Source of the DNA: Sedimentitalea nanhaiensis DSM 24252
GTDB lineage: Bacteria; Pseudomonadota; Alphaproteobacteria; Rhodobacterales; Rhodobacteraceae
Direction of reading: 5' to 3'
Length of the DNA: 64,000 bases
NCBI RefSeq assembly: GCF_000473225.1
Contig: NZ_KI421509.1
Span: 3,716,934-3,780,933 of the forward strand
Notes under the pieces: model-generated
The model's input: only the letters and a program-made list of their open reading frames with translations
What the model was told of the DNA's origin: nothing
Databases searched by the model: none
Position numbers and translations under genes: made by a program
Shown here: piece after piece, positions 1 through 8,856 of the stretch
Layout of the letters: each line of letters opens with the position of its first letter
How positions within the stretch are numbered: the stretch's first letter is position 1

Positions 1-1309
1 CATGGTGGAGCACCAGTGACAGGACATCGACCATCTCGCGATCACCACCGGGCCTGCGCAACATCTGATCCTGCAGCTTCCGGAACCCTTCTGGCATCTC
101 AACGAAGGGAGCACCGTTCCGTAATGCGCCCGGCTTGCGTTGAACCACGGCGAGGTAATGGCGCCAGTCATAAATGACGCGCCCTGGCTGACGGTGCGAT
201 CGTTCAATGATGCGCTCATGCGTGCAGACCACATGCCCTTCGGCGACGATGACCAGCCGTTCGGGGTAGATGTGCAGGCTGACGGGTCGATTTGCGAAGC
301 TGGCGGGCACTGAGTAGCGATTGCGATCGAATGTGATCAGGCAGGTGGGAGACACCCGCTTGCTCTGCTCAACAAAGCCGTCAAACATTGTGGGCAGTGG
401 CATCAGCGCGGGCTTTTCGGCCTCCCAGACATCGGCAATGCTGCCAGGTAGGGTGCCATGCGCAGTCTCGGCCCACAGGAGCTTGCAGCGGTCTTCCAAC
501 CAGATGTTCAGCGCATCCATGTCCGGAAAGGCGGGCATGAGCTGCCAGAGCCGGTGGCGGGCATCGCGCACATTCTTCTCGACCTGACCTTTCTCCCACC
601 CTGCCGCTGGATTGCAGAACTCGGGATCAAAGACATAATGGCTGGTCATCGACAGGAACCGTGCGTTTACATCGCGCTTCTTTCCGACACCAACCCGGTC
701 GACGGCTGTCTTCATGTTGTCGTAGATGCCGCGCCCCGGAACGCCCTCAAACACCCGGAAGCCATGCCAGTGGGCATCGAACAGCATCTCATGCGTTTGC
801 AGCAGATAGGCCCGCACCAAGAAGGCGCGGCTGTGCGACAGCTTGATATGGGCGACCTGAAGCTTGATCCGCTCGCCGCCAACATAGGCCCAGTCCTCGC
901 TCCAATCGAATTGAAACGCCTCGCCAGGCTGGAACACCAGCGGAACGAAGACCCCGCGGTCAGTCGTGTGATACGCGCGTTGCCGTTCACCCTTCCAGTC
1001 CCGCACAAAGGCCGCGACCCGCTCATATGAGCCATCAAAGCCAAGCTGCACCAGATCGGCATGCATCTGCTTGGCAGTCCGCCGCTCCTTGCGTGTTTTG
1101 CGCTGCTCAGACAGCAACCAAGCTGTCAGCTTCTCAGCATACGGATCCAGCTTGCTCGGCCGGTCCGGTCTCTGGAATTCGGGTTCGACAATCCCGGCCC
1201 GCAGATATTTCTTGATCGTGTTGCGAGACACGCCTGTTCGCCGCGCAATCTCGCGAATGGGCATCTTGTCTCGCAGCGCCCATTTCCGAATGACCCTCAA
1301 AAATCCCAT
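1..1309 (-). CDS. istA: IS21-family transposase IstA (partial, C-terminus outside window)
   Basis: DDE transposase that cuts and joins the IS ends. Translating the minus strand from the ATG at 1309 gives a continuous frame to the window edge. It begins MGFLRVIRKWALRDKM, then a helix-turn-helix (IREIARRTGVSRNTIKKYL, about residues 17-35), then a core with FQFDWSED (first catalytic Asp region), GVPGRGIYDNMKTAVD (second Asp) and NPAAGWEKGQVEKNV (region of the catalytic Glu). An in-frame GTG at 1318 is an alternative start that would add three residues. About 436 residues are visible and no stop is reached. No frameshift was noticed, so the transposase may be functional. The partner IstB is expected just left of the window. 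Confidence 0.92.
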   Translation of the reverse strand, partial: MGFLRVIRKWALRDKMPIREIARRTGVSRNTIKKYLRAGIVEPEFQRPDRPSKLDPYAEKLTAWLLSEQRKTRKERRTAKQMHADLVQLGFDGSYERVAAFVRDWKGERQRAYHTTDRGVFVPLVFQPGEAFQFDWSEDWAYVGGERIKLQVAHIKLSHSRAFLVRAYLLQTHEMLFDAHWHGFRVFEGVPGRGIYDNMKTAVDRVGVGKKRDVNARFLSMTSHYVFDPEFCNPAAGWEKGQVEKNVRDARHRLWQLMPAFPDMDALNIWLEDRCKLLWAETAHGTLPGSIADVWEAEKPALMPLPTMFDGFVEQSKRVSPTCLITFDRNRYSVPASFANRPVSLHIYPERLVIVAEGHVVCTHERIIERSHRQPGRVIYDWRHYLAVVQRKPGALRNGAPFVEMPEGFRKLQDQMLRRPGGDREMVDVLSLVLHH

Positions 1310-1362
1310 GTCTACCACTCCAATAGCCCCCAGCTGAATCAAGCAGGGGCAAGGTTGCACAT

Positions 1363-1415
1363 GGGTCAATTCTCAATGACAATTTCTGCAGTTGCCGGGT
1401 CAGTTCTCAGTGACA
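1363..1415. repeat. Tandem end repeats of the IS21 element
   Basis: Two 19-bp copies differing at two positions, 1363-1381 (GGGTCAATTCTCAATGACA) and 1397-1415 (GGGTCAGTTCTCAGTGACA), lie upstream of istA. IS21 elements carry such multiple transposase-binding repeats at each end. The outer copy ends at the predicted IS boundary. Confidence 0.8.
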
Positions 1416-1487
1416 ATCAACAGCTTGGGTGTAATCGCCACGCCGCAGTGATGTTCCCATTCCGAATTCGGTCAAGACACGCTGCAT
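1416..1487 (-). pseudogene. 5' fragment of a Lin0512-family gene interrupted by IS21
   Basis: Reading the minus strand from the ATG at 1487 gives MQRVLTEFGMGTSLRRGDYT and a few more residues before the IS boundary. A good ribosome binding site (AGGAGAG) lies just upstream. From memory this N-terminus matches the conserved start of Lin0512-family proteins (unknown function, usually a little over 100 aa). Only about 24 codons survive here. The remainder, if still present, would be on the far side of the IS, left of the window. Family assignment rests on recognition of a short segment. Confidence 0.55.
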
Positions 1488-1548
1488 GATCTCTCCTGTT
1501 CGTTTGCGGTGTTTCAGTGACAAGCTCTGCCCGCCAATGCAACCCCGC

Positions 1549-2709
1549 CTAGGGTGCATAGCGGATGCGGTAGATGGCCCCGGCAAAATCGTCCGACACC
1601 AAAAGTGCGCCGTCCGGGGTCTGGATCACGTCCACGGGCCGGCCGTCATAGCCGCCATCTGCCGCCAACCAGCCTTCGGCAAAGGGTCGGGTCCGCGCCT
1701 TGCCCGACGCGTCAAACGTGGTCACCATCACCCGTGCGCCCACCGGTTCGCTGCGGTTCCACGATCCGTGCTGGGCCGAAAAAAGCGCGTGCCGGTAGCT
1801 GCGCGGGAATTGCGTTCCGGCATAGAAGCTCATGCCCAGATCGGCGGCATGGGCCACGGTTTCCACCACCGGCATGACCGTTGCCAACGGAACATCGTCG
1901 TCGCGGTATTCCCGGGTGCGCACCGCACCGCCGCCAAACCAGGGAAAACCGAAATGCTGCCCCGGCGCGGATTGTCGGTTGATCTCGCCCGGTGGGATGT
2001 CGTCGCCCATCAGATCGACCTGATTGTCGGTGAACCACAGTTCGCCGGTCACCGGATGGAAATCCATCCCGACCGAGTTTCTGATCCCTCTGCTATAGAC
2101 CTCGCGCTTGCTGCCATCGGGACGCAGGCGGATGATGCCGCCAATTCCGGTGCGGTCATACAATGCCAGCTTGCTTCTGGGTGCGACATTATAAGGCTGA
2201 CCCAGTGAAACATACAGCCACCCGTCAGGCCCGAATCTGATCACCCGCGCGCTGTGGGTATTGCTTTGTTCGTCCGGCGGGATCAGTTGGCCCTGCGGCA
2301 CAACCGCCACCGGGGCGGGGGGCTGGCCCGGTTGGTCGGCGTTTGGAAATTTCAGGATCCGGTTGCGTTCGGCCACAAACAGGGTGCCATTGCGGTCTAC
2401 CGCGACCCCGTTAGGCATATCGAAATCGACCGCAGCGGCGAATTTCTCGATCGTATCGGCCACCCCGTTTCTGTCGTGATCGGGAATCCTCCAGACCCCT
2501 GACCGGCGTGTGCCGACGAACAGCACATCGCCCTTGGGCGACAGGGCCATCTGCCGTGCGCCTGGTACCAGAGCATAGAGGTCGATGTGAAACCCGTCCG
2601 GCAAACCGATCCGCTGCAACACCTGCCGGACCTTGTCGGCCTGCGCGCGATCCTGCGCCATGGCCGTCTGCGCGAGACACAGTATCAATACGATCAGCAG
2701 ATGTTTCAT
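1549..2709 (-). CDS. Secreted PQQ-dependent sugar dehydrogenase (sorbosone dehydrogenase type)
   Basis: A 386-aa periplasmic six-bladed beta-propeller of the soluble PQQ sugar/sorbosone dehydrogenase family, expected to oxidise an aldose or related sugar with PQQ. The start chosen is the ATG at 2709, preceded by GAGGG. It gives a clean signal peptide (MKHLLIVLILCLAQTAMAQ), whereas the longer frame to 2736 does not begin like a secreted protein. Family-like blade motifs are visible: GDVLFVGTRRSGVWRI, MPNGVAVDRNGTLFVAERNR, RGIRNSVGMDFHPVTGELWF and a C-terminal GALLVSDDFAGAIYRI. The true substrate and the cytochrome acceptor cannot be read from the sequence. Confidence 0.85.
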   Translation of the reverse strand: MKHLLIVLILCLAQTAMAQDRAQADKVRQVLQRIGLPDGFHIDLYALVPGARQMALSPKGDVLFVGTRRSGVWRIPDHDRNGVADTIEKFAAAVDFDMPNGVAVDRNGTLFVAERNRILKFPNADQPGQPPAPVAVVPQGQLIPPDEQSNTHSARVIRFGPDGWLYVSLGQPYNVAPRSKLALYDRTGIGGIIRLRPDGSKREVYSRGIRNSVGMDFHPVTGELWFTDNQVDLMGDDIPPGEINRQSAPGQHFGFPWFGGGAVRTREYRDDDVPLATVMPVVETVAHAADLGMSFYAGTQFPRSYRHALFSAQHGSWNRSEPVGARVMVTTFDASGKARTRPFAEGWLAADGGYDGRPVDVIQTPDGALLVSDDFAGAIYRIRYAP

Positions 2710-2773
2710 GTCAGCCCTCTTGCCGCCTACGGTCAAAGGTGCCGATTCGCGACCTATCGGTCAAATCACACCT

Positions 2774-3319
2774 TCAGGCACTGTGTTCGTGACAGATCTG
2801 GCCGACATCGACAGGTTGCAGATTGACCTTCAACAGGTGGCAATACCCGCCACCGCCCCGCCTCTCGTGATGGGCACAGGTCCGGCACAGGCCGAAACTG
2901 CGCATCCCCCGTGTGGCCAGGGCCTGACGCAGGATGTCCGCCAGCGTTTCGTTCGCCTGTGCCAGCCGACCCGTGGCCAGCGACCGGGCGGCAGCATCCA
3001 GGCTGGGCACGGATTGCGCCAGCGCACGTCCCGCTGCAGTCGCGTCATAGTGGATGCTGCGGCGGTCGGCTTTGTTACGCGTTTCGGTGACCAGCCCCTT
3101 GCGCACCAGAGTCTTCAGCGTCTGCGAGACCGTGCCGCGGGTACTGGCAAGATAGTTCGCCACATGGCTGGGCGAACGGCTGAAACGATTGGCCCGGCAC
3201 AGATAGGACAGCACCGCCGCCTGGGTCGGGTTCAGGCCCTGCGCCCAGGCTTCGGCAGCGCTGAGCCGTGCCAGCCGGTCGATTGTAAATTGAATCTGCT
3301 GTGGGTCATCCATGCCCAT
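2774..3319 (-). CDS. MarR-family transcriptional regulator
   Basis: A 181-aa winged-helix regulator. The MarR core runs through NPTQAAVLSYLCRA, SPSHVANYLASTRGTVSQTLKTLVRKGLV (recognition helix) and the wing TRNKADRRSIHYDAT. The last roughly 50 residues form a Cys/His-rich tail (FGLCRTCAHHER...YCHLLKVNLQPVDVGQICHEH) that could bind a metal or sense redox; this tail is not part of the basic MarR fold. The start at 3319 (alternative 3313) is chosen because the longer frame to 3451 overlaps the divergent neighbour's promoter. It is transcribed away from the secreted protein at 3400, with a perfect palindrome between them, suggesting autoregulation and control of that gene. Confidence 0.85.
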   Translation of the reverse strand: MGMDDPQQIQFTIDRLARLSAAEAWAQGLNPTQAAVLSYLCRANRFSRSPSHVANYLASTRGTVSQTLKTLVRKGLVTETRNKADRRSIHYDATAAGRALAQSVPSLDAAARSLATGRLAQANETLADILRQALATRGMRSFGLCRTCAHHERRGGGGYCHLLKVNLQPVDVGQICHEHSA

Positions 3320-3350
3320 TGATAGCGAGTCGAAATAGAGATTGCAATAA

Positions 3351-3363
3351 TAGCGATTCGCTA
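3351..3363. promoter_or_regulatory. Candidate MarR operator palindrome
   Basis: TAGCGATTCGCTA is a perfect 6+1+6 palindrome in the 80-bp divergent intergenic region. A partial second copy (TAGCGAGTCG) lies about 28 bp away near 3323. MarR proteins bind palindromes of this size. Binding is inferred. Confidence 0.5.
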
Positions 3364-3399
3364 CTAATAATGAGACTCCATGATTTGAGAGGACAGACC

Positions 3400-4143
3400 A
3401 TGCACCGCATCCTTCCGACAACCGCTGCAATCCTGTGCCTGGCCGCGCCACTGCTGGCCGGCGGGAAACATGCCAGTGGCATGTCCGACGCCATCACGTC
3501 AGAGGCCAAACCCGGGGGCAACGCCGCCTTTGACATTCTGGCGGCCCACGCCCATCGGAACGGTCGACACGTGACCTTTCACATGACCACCGCGGGCATG
3601 GCCGGGGCGGATCATCCGGAGCCCACAGGTCAGCTGGGTGGGGCGCAGGTGCTGTCCTATGTCTGGCCAACCACGCTGGATCCCTCTGCGGTCGGGTTCG
3701 AGGGCGGGACAGGCATTCTTGCGCTTGCCGCGACCAGCCATCCGGATTTTGACGATACGCCGCTGTATGATGAAAACCGCGACGGAGATCCGGGGAATGA
3801 CGGCGATGATTGGCACAGCCATTGGGTGGTGCTGACCCCGACACCGGCCTGCGGCACCGGTGCCCTGGGCGTGCGCGACATCCCCGAAGGTGAAACGCCG
3901 AAGCTTCCCGTGACCTGGCCGGGCCTGCCGCTGTTTCTGGACAGTCCCGGATTTTCGCCGCTGTTTGATGGTGCCGAAATTACCGTCACCGTTGCCCTGA
4001 CCGATGCACAGGCCGAGATCGGTTACGATGGCGTAACCGCAGCGTTGCGGGTCAACGCCAACATCCATGCGCCGTTGCTGTGCGTTACGGACGTGTTCGA
4101 TATCGCCTCGGGCGATCTGAGTCTGCCCGGCCGGGTACAGTAG
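3400..4143 (+). CDS. Secreted protein of unknown function
   Basis: A 247-aa protein beginning with a signal peptide (MHRILPTTAAILCLAAPLLA). The mature part is acidic and contains a His/Asp-rich stretch, DENRDGDPGNDGDDWHSHWVVL (about residues 125-147), which could bind metal. I do not recognise a named domain. The start at 3400 has GAGAGG upstream, and the longer frame from 3301 would run through the operator. It is divergent from the MarR gene and probably its target. A role in periplasmic metal or stress response is possible but not shown. Confidence 0.7.
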   Translation: MHRILPTTAAILCLAAPLLAGGKHASGMSDAITSEAKPGGNAAFDILAAHAHRNGRHVTFHMTTAGMAGADHPEPTGQLGGAQVLSYVWPTTLDPSAVGFEGGTGILALAATSHPDFDDTPLYDENRDGDPGNDGDDWHSHWVVLTPTPACGTGALGVRDIPEGETPKLPVTWPGLPLFLDSPGFSPLFDGAEITVTVALTDAQAEIGYDGVTAALRVNANIHAPLLCVTDVFDIASGDLSLPGRVQ

Positions 4144-4161
4144 GGGGCGCGGGGCGGGGCG

Positions 4162-5106
4162 TCAGGCCCGACGCCATCCCGCCTCGGCCAGCGCCTGCCC
4201 ATAGGACCGCGCGACCCGCATCTGTCCCCCCAGCCCCTTTTGCAGCAGCAGGTCATGCATCTTCTTCAGCTGCCAGCAGGGCACATGCATCACCATGTGA
4301 TGTTCAAGATGAAAGTTTACCCAATACGGGGCGACAAACAGCCGTGCGAGTGGCCCAGCCAGCGTGGTGCGTACATTTTGCAACGGGTTTTGCGACACTT
4401 CCGTGGCACCATGCTCGGCAATGTTGCGCACGCGCAGGACAAATTGAAACCAGGTCAGATACGGTAGCAGCCAGAAAGCCAGCCCCCACCACCAGTCACC
4501 CAACAGCCCCATGAGGACCGCGACGCCGATGAAGACGGGCAGGGATTTGAACAGATCGCGGGCCTTGAACGCCTGGGCAAAATCACTGGCGGCGGCTTCC
4601 ACGGCCTCGTGGTCTCCGGCCAGACGAACCGACATCAGGATCTGTGCAGTCAGTTGCTTGATGCCGGTTTGTCCGGTCAGATCGCGGAGAAACTTGCGCT
4701 TCAGAGATGCCCGGCTGGTCGGGAACTTGGACGACAGCACCAGATCCGGATCCTTGTCGGTCTGGGTGAAACGGTGATGTGACAGGTGATAATGCCGATA
4801 GGCGGACAGCTCGGCCAGAATTGGACGGCCACACAGCCATTCACCGGCAAAATCGTTCCATTTACGCGATTTGAACAGCGCGTTATGCGCCGCTTCGTGC
4901 ATCAGGATCGCCAAACCCAATTGTCGTGATCCGATCACGAGCACCGCCAAACCGAATGTCAGCACATTGGGCCAAAGCCCGAACAACACCACAGCTGCCG
5001 CAATCGTGCCCCAACAGTGCAGCACCAGCCACGCGCCCATCGCATTCGAGCGCTCTGCCAGCGGGCGGATCTCTTCGGTGCTGAGATAGGCCTTTCCAGG
5101 GGTCAT
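4162..5106 (-). CDS. Membrane fatty-acid desaturase family protein
   Basis: A 314-aa integral-membrane di-iron enzyme. All three histidine boxes are visible: HEAAHNALF (box 1), HYHLSHHRFTQTDKDPD (box 2) and HLEHHMVMHVPCWQL (box 3), separated by hydrophobic segments. The family inserts double bonds into, or hydroxylates, acyl chains or carotenoid-like lipids. Box spacing resembles the bacterial desaturase/ketolase group. The gene converges with the secreted-protein gene (18 bp between stops) and is followed by hemC in the same direction at some distance. The substrate is unknown. Confidence 0.88.
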   Translation of the reverse strand: MTPGKAYLSTEEIRPLAERSNAMGAWLVLHCWGTIAAAVVLFGLWPNVLTFGLAVLVIGSRQLGLAILMHEAAHNALFKSRKWNDFAGEWLCGRPILAELSAYRHYHLSHHRFTQTDKDPDLVLSSKFPTSRASLKRKFLRDLTGQTGIKQLTAQILMSVRLAGDHEAVEAAASDFAQAFKARDLFKSLPVFIGVAVLMGLLGDWWWGLAFWLLPYLTWFQFVLRVRNIAEHGATEVSQNPLQNVRTTLAGPLARLFVAPYWVNFHLEHHMVMHVPCWQLKKMHDLLLQKGLGGQMRVARSYGQALAEAGWRRA

Positions 5107-5169
5107 GATAAAGAGTCCTCCGCAAACAGCGTCTCAACCCGGACCCGACCTGTCAAATACGGCGTTGCG

Positions 5170-6123
5170 TCACCTGGTGCTGTGCCAGTCGAAAAAACCG
5201 GCCCCGGCCTGGCTCAGCAGGTCGGCCGCCATGGCGCGACCCAGTTCGGCACCTTCGGCAACGGGGCAGGATTTATCGTCGGCAATGGCCTCGCTGCCAT
5301 CCGGGCGCAGCACCTCGCCGCGCAATCGCAATATGCCGCCCTCCAACACTGCAAGCCCGGCAATCGGGGTTTCACAAGATCCGTCCAGCGCCGCCAGAAA
5401 GGCCCGTTCCGCCGCCAGCCGCTGTCCGGTGATCGTATCGTGGATCGCGGCCAGCATATCCGCGGTTGCGGTGTCATCGCCGCGCCGCTCGATGCCAATG
5501 GCACCCTGTGCGACGGCAGGCAGCATGTCGCTTTCGTCAATCGGTGTCGCAGGTACGTCGCTGCGTCCCAGCCGGTTCAGCCCGGCCATCGCCAGAAAGG
5601 TGCATTCCGCGACGCCTTGGCCCAGCTTTTTCAGCCGGGTCTGCACATTGCCGCGAAACTCGACCACGTTCAAATCGGGACGGCGGTTCAGCAACTGGGC
5701 CTTGCGGCGCAGGCTGGACGTGCCCACCACCGCGCCCGGTGCCAGATCGGTCAGGGCGGATTTCGTCGATGAGATGAAGGCGTCGCGCACATCCTCGCGC
5801 GGCAGATAGGTGTCCAGAACCAGCCCCTCGGGCTGCAACACCGGCATGTCTTTCATCGAATGCACGGCAATATCGATGCCGCCCGACAACAGCGCCTCTT
5901 CGATCTCTTTGGTGAAAAGGCCCTTGCCGCCGATCTCTTTCAGCGGACGATCCTGCACTGCGTCTCCGGTGGTCTTGATCACAACGATCCGGAACGCCTG
6001 GGGCGGCAGATCAAAGGCCTGCGCCAACCGGTCACGGGTTTCATGCGCCTGAGCCAGCGCCAGAGGCGAGCCACGGGTGCCGATCTTGAGCGGCGCGGAG
6101 GGCGAGGGGGTATTCTGTATCAT
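5170..6123 (-). CDS. hemC: Hydroxymethylbilane synthase (porphobilinogen deaminase)
   Basis: A 317-aa cytoplasmic enzyme that joins four porphobilinogens into hydroxymethylbilane in heme and chlorophyll synthesis. Visible signatures: [14 protein letters not shown] at the N-terminus, [27 protein letters not shown], the Arg-rich [13 protein letters not shown], and the cofactor-cysteine loop GSCETPIAG. Length is normal. It is divergent from hemE, the next but one enzyme of the pathway, with about 100 bp between the two starts, so expression may be coordinated. Confidence 0.97.
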   Translation of the reverse strand: MIQNTPSPSAPLKIGTRGSPLALAQAHETRDRLAQAFDLPPQAFRIVVIKTTGDAVQDRPLKEIGGKGLFTKEIEEALLSGGIDIAVHSMKDMPVLQPEGLVLDTYLPREDVRDAFISSTKSALTDLAPGAVVGTSSLRRKAQLLNRRPDLNVVEFRGNVQTRLKKLGQGVAECTFLAMAGLNRLGRSDVPATPIDESDMLPAVAQGAIGIERRGDDTATADMLAAIHDTITGQRLAAERAFLAALDGSCETPIAGLAVLEGGILRLRGEVLRPDGSEAIADDKSCPVAEGAELGRAMAADLLSQAGAGFFDWHSTR

Positions 6124-6224
6124 GCCCCCTCTTTAGTCGCGTCATATTGCCCTTACAAGCGCATGGGGTTGACAATAATCGACGCAGGCGGGACGCAGGG
6201 CGCAGAGTTGAAACGGGGGCAGAC

Positions 6225-7265
6225 ATGGCACAGACAAAGACGATTTTGCGCGCGCTGGCGGGTGAGCCACAGGATGTGCCGCCGATCTGGATGATGCGGC
6301 AAGCGGGCCGATACCTGCCCGAATACCGCGCCACCCGCGCACAGGCCGGCGATTTCCTGTCGCTGTGCTACAACAGCGAGTTGGCAACCGAAGTGACATT
6401 GCAACCGATCCGCCGCTACGGGTTCGATGCGGCGATCCTGTTTGCCGACATCCTGCTGGTGCCACAGGCCTTGGGGGCGGATCTGTGGTTTGTCACCGGA
6501 GAAGGGCCGCGCCTTTCCACGGTGACAACCCAAGCCGATTTTGATGCGCTCAAGCCAGCTGACGACATTCATGATACGCTGGCGCCGATATATGAAACCG
6601 TGCGCCTGTTGACCCGTGAACTGCCCCCGCAAACCACGTTGATCGGCTTTGCCGGGGCGCCATGGACGGTGGCAACCTATATGATCGCCGGGCGCGGTAC
6701 GCCGGATCAGGGCCCCGCCCACGCGCTGCGGCAGGAAAACGCTGCGCTGTTCGAAGCCCTTTTGGCGCGGATCACCGAGGCGACAATCGACTATCTGTCG
6801 ATGCAGATTGAGGCCGGGGCCGAAGTCGTCAAGATCTTTGACAGTTGGGCGGGTTCGCTCAAGGGCGAGGCCTTCGCCAAATACGCCGTCGAGCCCTGCC
6901 GGCAGATCGTGGCTGCGCTAAAGCAAAGGCACCCGGCAATCCCCATCATCGGGTTCCCGCGCGAGGCGGGCGATGCCTATGTCGGATTTGCCAAGGCGAC
7001 AGGCGTGGACTGTGTGGCGCTGGACAATTCGGTCGACCCGGGCTGGGCGGCGGCCCATGTGCAGGTCGATGGCTGCGTTCAGGGCAACCTGGCGTCGGCG
7101 CACATGGTTGCCGGCGGCCAGGCGCTGGTTGACGAAACCCGCGCCATTGTCCGGGCGTTTGCAGGCGGGCCGCACATCTTCAATCTGGGTCACGGCATCA
7201 CGCCGGATGCGGACCCAGAGAATGTGCAGCTGATGATTGACACGGTAAGAGACAACAAGAGCTGA
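6225..7265 (+). CDS. hemE: Uroporphyrinogen decarboxylase
   Basis: A 346-aa enzyme converting uroporphyrinogen III to coproporphyrinogen III. Diagnostic motifs: [17 protein letters not shown] (substrate-binding arginines), [13 protein letters not shown], and FNLGHGI near the C-terminus. The ATG at 6225 follows GGGGGC and matches the family start, whereas the longer frame from 6147 adds unrelated residues. A consensus -35 element (TTGACA) lies at 6169-6174. The tRNA-Met gene follows 49 bp after the stop. Confidence 0.97.
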   Translation: MAQTKTILRALAGEPQDVPPIWMMRQAGRYLPEYRATRAQAGDFLSLCYNSELATEVTLQPIRRYGFDAAILFADILLVPQALGADLWFVTGEGPRLSTVTTQADFDALKPADDIHDTLAPIYETVRLLTRELPPQTTLIGFAGAPWTVATYMIAGRGTPDQGPAHALRQENAALFEALLARITEATIDYLSMQIEAGAEVVKIFDSWAGSLKGEAFAKYAVEPCRQIVAALKQRHPAIPIIGFPREAGDAYVGFAKATGVDCVALDNSVDPGWAAAHVQVDGCVQGNLASAHMVAGGQALVDETRAIVRAFAGGPHIFNLGHGITPDADPENVQLMIDTVRDNKS

Positions 7266-7273
7266 TTTGGCTC

Positions 7274-7302
7274 TTGACGGCCCGAGCAGGGTGTCCTACG
7301 AC
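7274..7302 (+). promoter_or_regulatory. Probable sigma70-type promoter of the tRNA-Met gene
   Basis: TTGACG at 7274-7279 and TACGAC at 7297-7302 are separated by 17 bp and end 12 bp before the mature tRNA start. The placement and spacing are right for a tRNA promoter. Confidence 0.5.
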
Positions 7303-7314
7303 GCGCGGGCCTTT

Positions 7315-7391
7315 GGCGGAGTAGCTCAGCTGGTTAGAGCAGCGGAATCATAATCCGCGTGTCGGGGGTTCAAGTCCCTCCTCCGCTACCA
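7315..7391 (+). tRNA. tRNA-Met (anticodon CAU, elongator type)
   Basis: The 77-nt sequence folds into a standard cloverleaf with encoded CCA: acceptor GGCGGAG with CTCCGCT (G1-U72), D arm GCTC/GAGC, anticodon stem GCGGA/TCCGC with loop ATCATAA (anticodon CAU), and T arm GGGGG/CCCTC-type pairing with TTCAAGT. It lacks the three G-C pairs typical of initiator tRNA, so it is the elongator tRNA; tRNA-Ile(CAU) is less likely. Its 3' part is duplicated at 21994-22043, marking it as an integration target. The copy here is the intact one. Confidence 0.95.
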
Positions 7392-7392
7392 A
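7343..7392 (+). repeat. attL core (direct repeat copy 1)
   Basis: These 50 bp run from inside the anticodon stem of the intact tRNA-Met to one base beyond its CCA. They are identical to 21994-22043. The flanking base differs on each side (G before and G after here; A and A at the other copy). Confidence 0.93.
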
Positions 7393-7448
7393 GGCTTTCA
7401 ATGGCTTACGTTGATTCCTATGTGATGCCGCAGGCTATTATCGCCAAT

Positions 7449-7467
7449 TGGGGGACATATGGGGGAC
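7449..7467 (+). promoter_or_regulatory. Left arm-type integrase binding sites
   Basis: TGGGGGAC occurs twice (7449-7456 and 7460-7467), 11 bp apart. The same pair with the same spacing occurs at 21812-21830 near the other end, just upstream of int. Paired direct repeats at both element ends, inside the att cores, are the expected pattern for arm sites of a lambda-type integrase. Integrase binding is inferred. Confidence 0.6.
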
Positions 7468-7703
7468 AAGAGCGCCCAGCCCGCAAGCAATTCGAACCAT
7501 TTTGGACTGCAGTGCACCACGAATCGCGGCGGTCTCGTCGCCTGCACTGACACCGCATGAACCGAGCATGTGTTGATTGCCCAAGAATCGCCCCACCTTG
7601 GCCTGAGGACTGTTTCAATCGCCTATGAAAAGGGTGCCGAACAAGCACCTGCGGGCCTGTTAATATATTTTCTGTACCCAATGGTGGGTGTTATTGTTGA
7701 TGG

Positions 7704-8357
7704 ATGATTCCACGCATACCTACCGACTTCTTCGAAAGTCTCACATTTTTTGGAGACGCTAGCAGCAAAGACAATGAGTTTATGGTCGCTGGCGGGTTCG
7801 CCGTGGCAGGGAAGCGGATAACCGAGATATCGGCAAAAATTGCGACGCTGCGGGCCGAGGCCGGAATTCAATCTGAGTTTCATTGGAGTGCGTACAGGGG
7901 CGGGCACAAGAGAAGGCCAGCTTACGAGGCGCTGGTTGACTATGGGTTTGACTTAACCCGACAAGGCAAGGCAGAACTCCACATTTTGATAGCTCAGTTT
8001 GGCGGGTACAACCACAAAGCCAACCGGGGAGAGAACCGAGACACAAGCGTAAACCGGATGTACTATCAGCTATGTCTCCATCGCCTTGCCAGATTCTATG
8101 GGAAATCGCGCCAAATTCACGTCCGATTAGACCAAGGGAACGACTCGGAAGATGTATGCAAACTGCGTGAACCCATATGCGCTGCTGCCTTCAACGATCC
8201 TGATATCGACGCAGCGCCGAACTGCGCGCACTTCGGTCTGAGGAAAAGCAGGTTTATGCTAAGGTCCGGGAATGCTTCAAAATCAGTGCGTCGGGCTATG
8301 AGCCTTCGTCCAATCAGGTCCGCAGTTTTTACGCTCTGCTGCAAGACAAGTTCCTGA
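7704..8357 (+). pseudogene. DUF3800-family gene, 3' end lost at a deletion junction
   Basis: Residues 1 to about 168 are a clear DUF3800 domain (start FFGDASSKDNEFMVAGGF, then EFHWSAYRGG, HILIAQFGGY, NRMYYQLCLHRLARFYG, HVRLDQGND). Near 8204-8219 the homology stops and the frame runs 50 more codons in meaningless sequence, while the adjacent frame picks up the C-terminal part of a RhuM-like protein. DUF3800 proteins are putative nucleases often found in defence or mobile-element cargo. The C-terminal part of the domain is therefore missing here and activity is doubtful. Start is the ATG at 7704. Confidence 0.7.
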
Positions 8358-8800
8358 ACGCAGTCACTGGACAGACCGCATCGAAGTTGGTTCTGGACCG
8401 TGCCGATCACCGGGAAGACAACATGGGTGTTCAGACGTTCTCGGGAAAAATGCCAACCATCGCCGAAGCCAAGACAGGGAAGAATTACTTGCAGAGTGAA
8501 GAGTTGTATCGCCTGCACCTGCTGTCTGAGCAATTCCTGCTATATGCGGAGGCCCGCGCCCTTGCGGGTCAAAAGATGACAATGAAGTCCCTTCACCAGC
8601 AACTCGATAGGCTGCTAACGCTGAATGATTACCCGGTCTTTGATGGATATAGGGACTTTCTCAAAGATGATGCCGAAAAGCACGCCAAACAGGAACTCAC
8701 CCTATACAAGAAGCGCAAGAAGATCGAGGCAATGGGCATTGAGTACGACGAAGAAGCGCTTGCAGCGGGAGAGTACGACGAAGTGCTGATCGAAGGTTAG
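8204..8800 (+). pseudogene. C-terminal fragment of a RhuM-family protein
   Basis: Frame 2 opens after a stop at 8201-8203. It reads ELRALRSEEKQVYAKVRECF, then SFYALLQDKFLNAVTGQTAS, DRADHREDNMGVQTFSGKMP, AKNYLQSEELYRLHLLSEQF and LNDYPVFDGYRDFL. This matches the C-terminal half of virulence RhuM proteins, as I remember them. The N-terminal RhuM domain is absent and replaced by DUF3800 sequence in another frame. An internal ATG at 8387 could still start a 137-aa product. Function of RhuM is unsettled. Confidence 0.65.
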
Positions 8801-8856
8801 TATTGCCGAAAAAGGCGGCGCTCTGTAAGGGTGGCCTTCAAACTTGGAGGCCGTTT

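Larger units (their letters stand above)
1..1415 (-). mobile_element. IS21-family insertion sequence, istA end (element continues outside the window)
   Basis: The istA reading frame, its upstream tandem end repeats and a terminal TG dinucleotide on the element strand (complement of 1414-1415) define one end of an IS21-type element. The other end and the istB ATPase helper, which normally follows istA, would lie to the left of base 1. The element appears to sit inside a gene whose first 24 codons remain at 1416-1487. The exact boundary at 1415 is inferred from the repeat end. Confidence 0.85.

Noticed and set aside
458-1030. Long plus-strand open frame of 190 codons
   Set aside because: It is antisense to the IS21 transposase, which is a clear homologue on the minus strand.
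7404-7550. Short frame just after the tRNA-Met
   Set aside because: It runs through the integrase arm sites and has no protein-like features.
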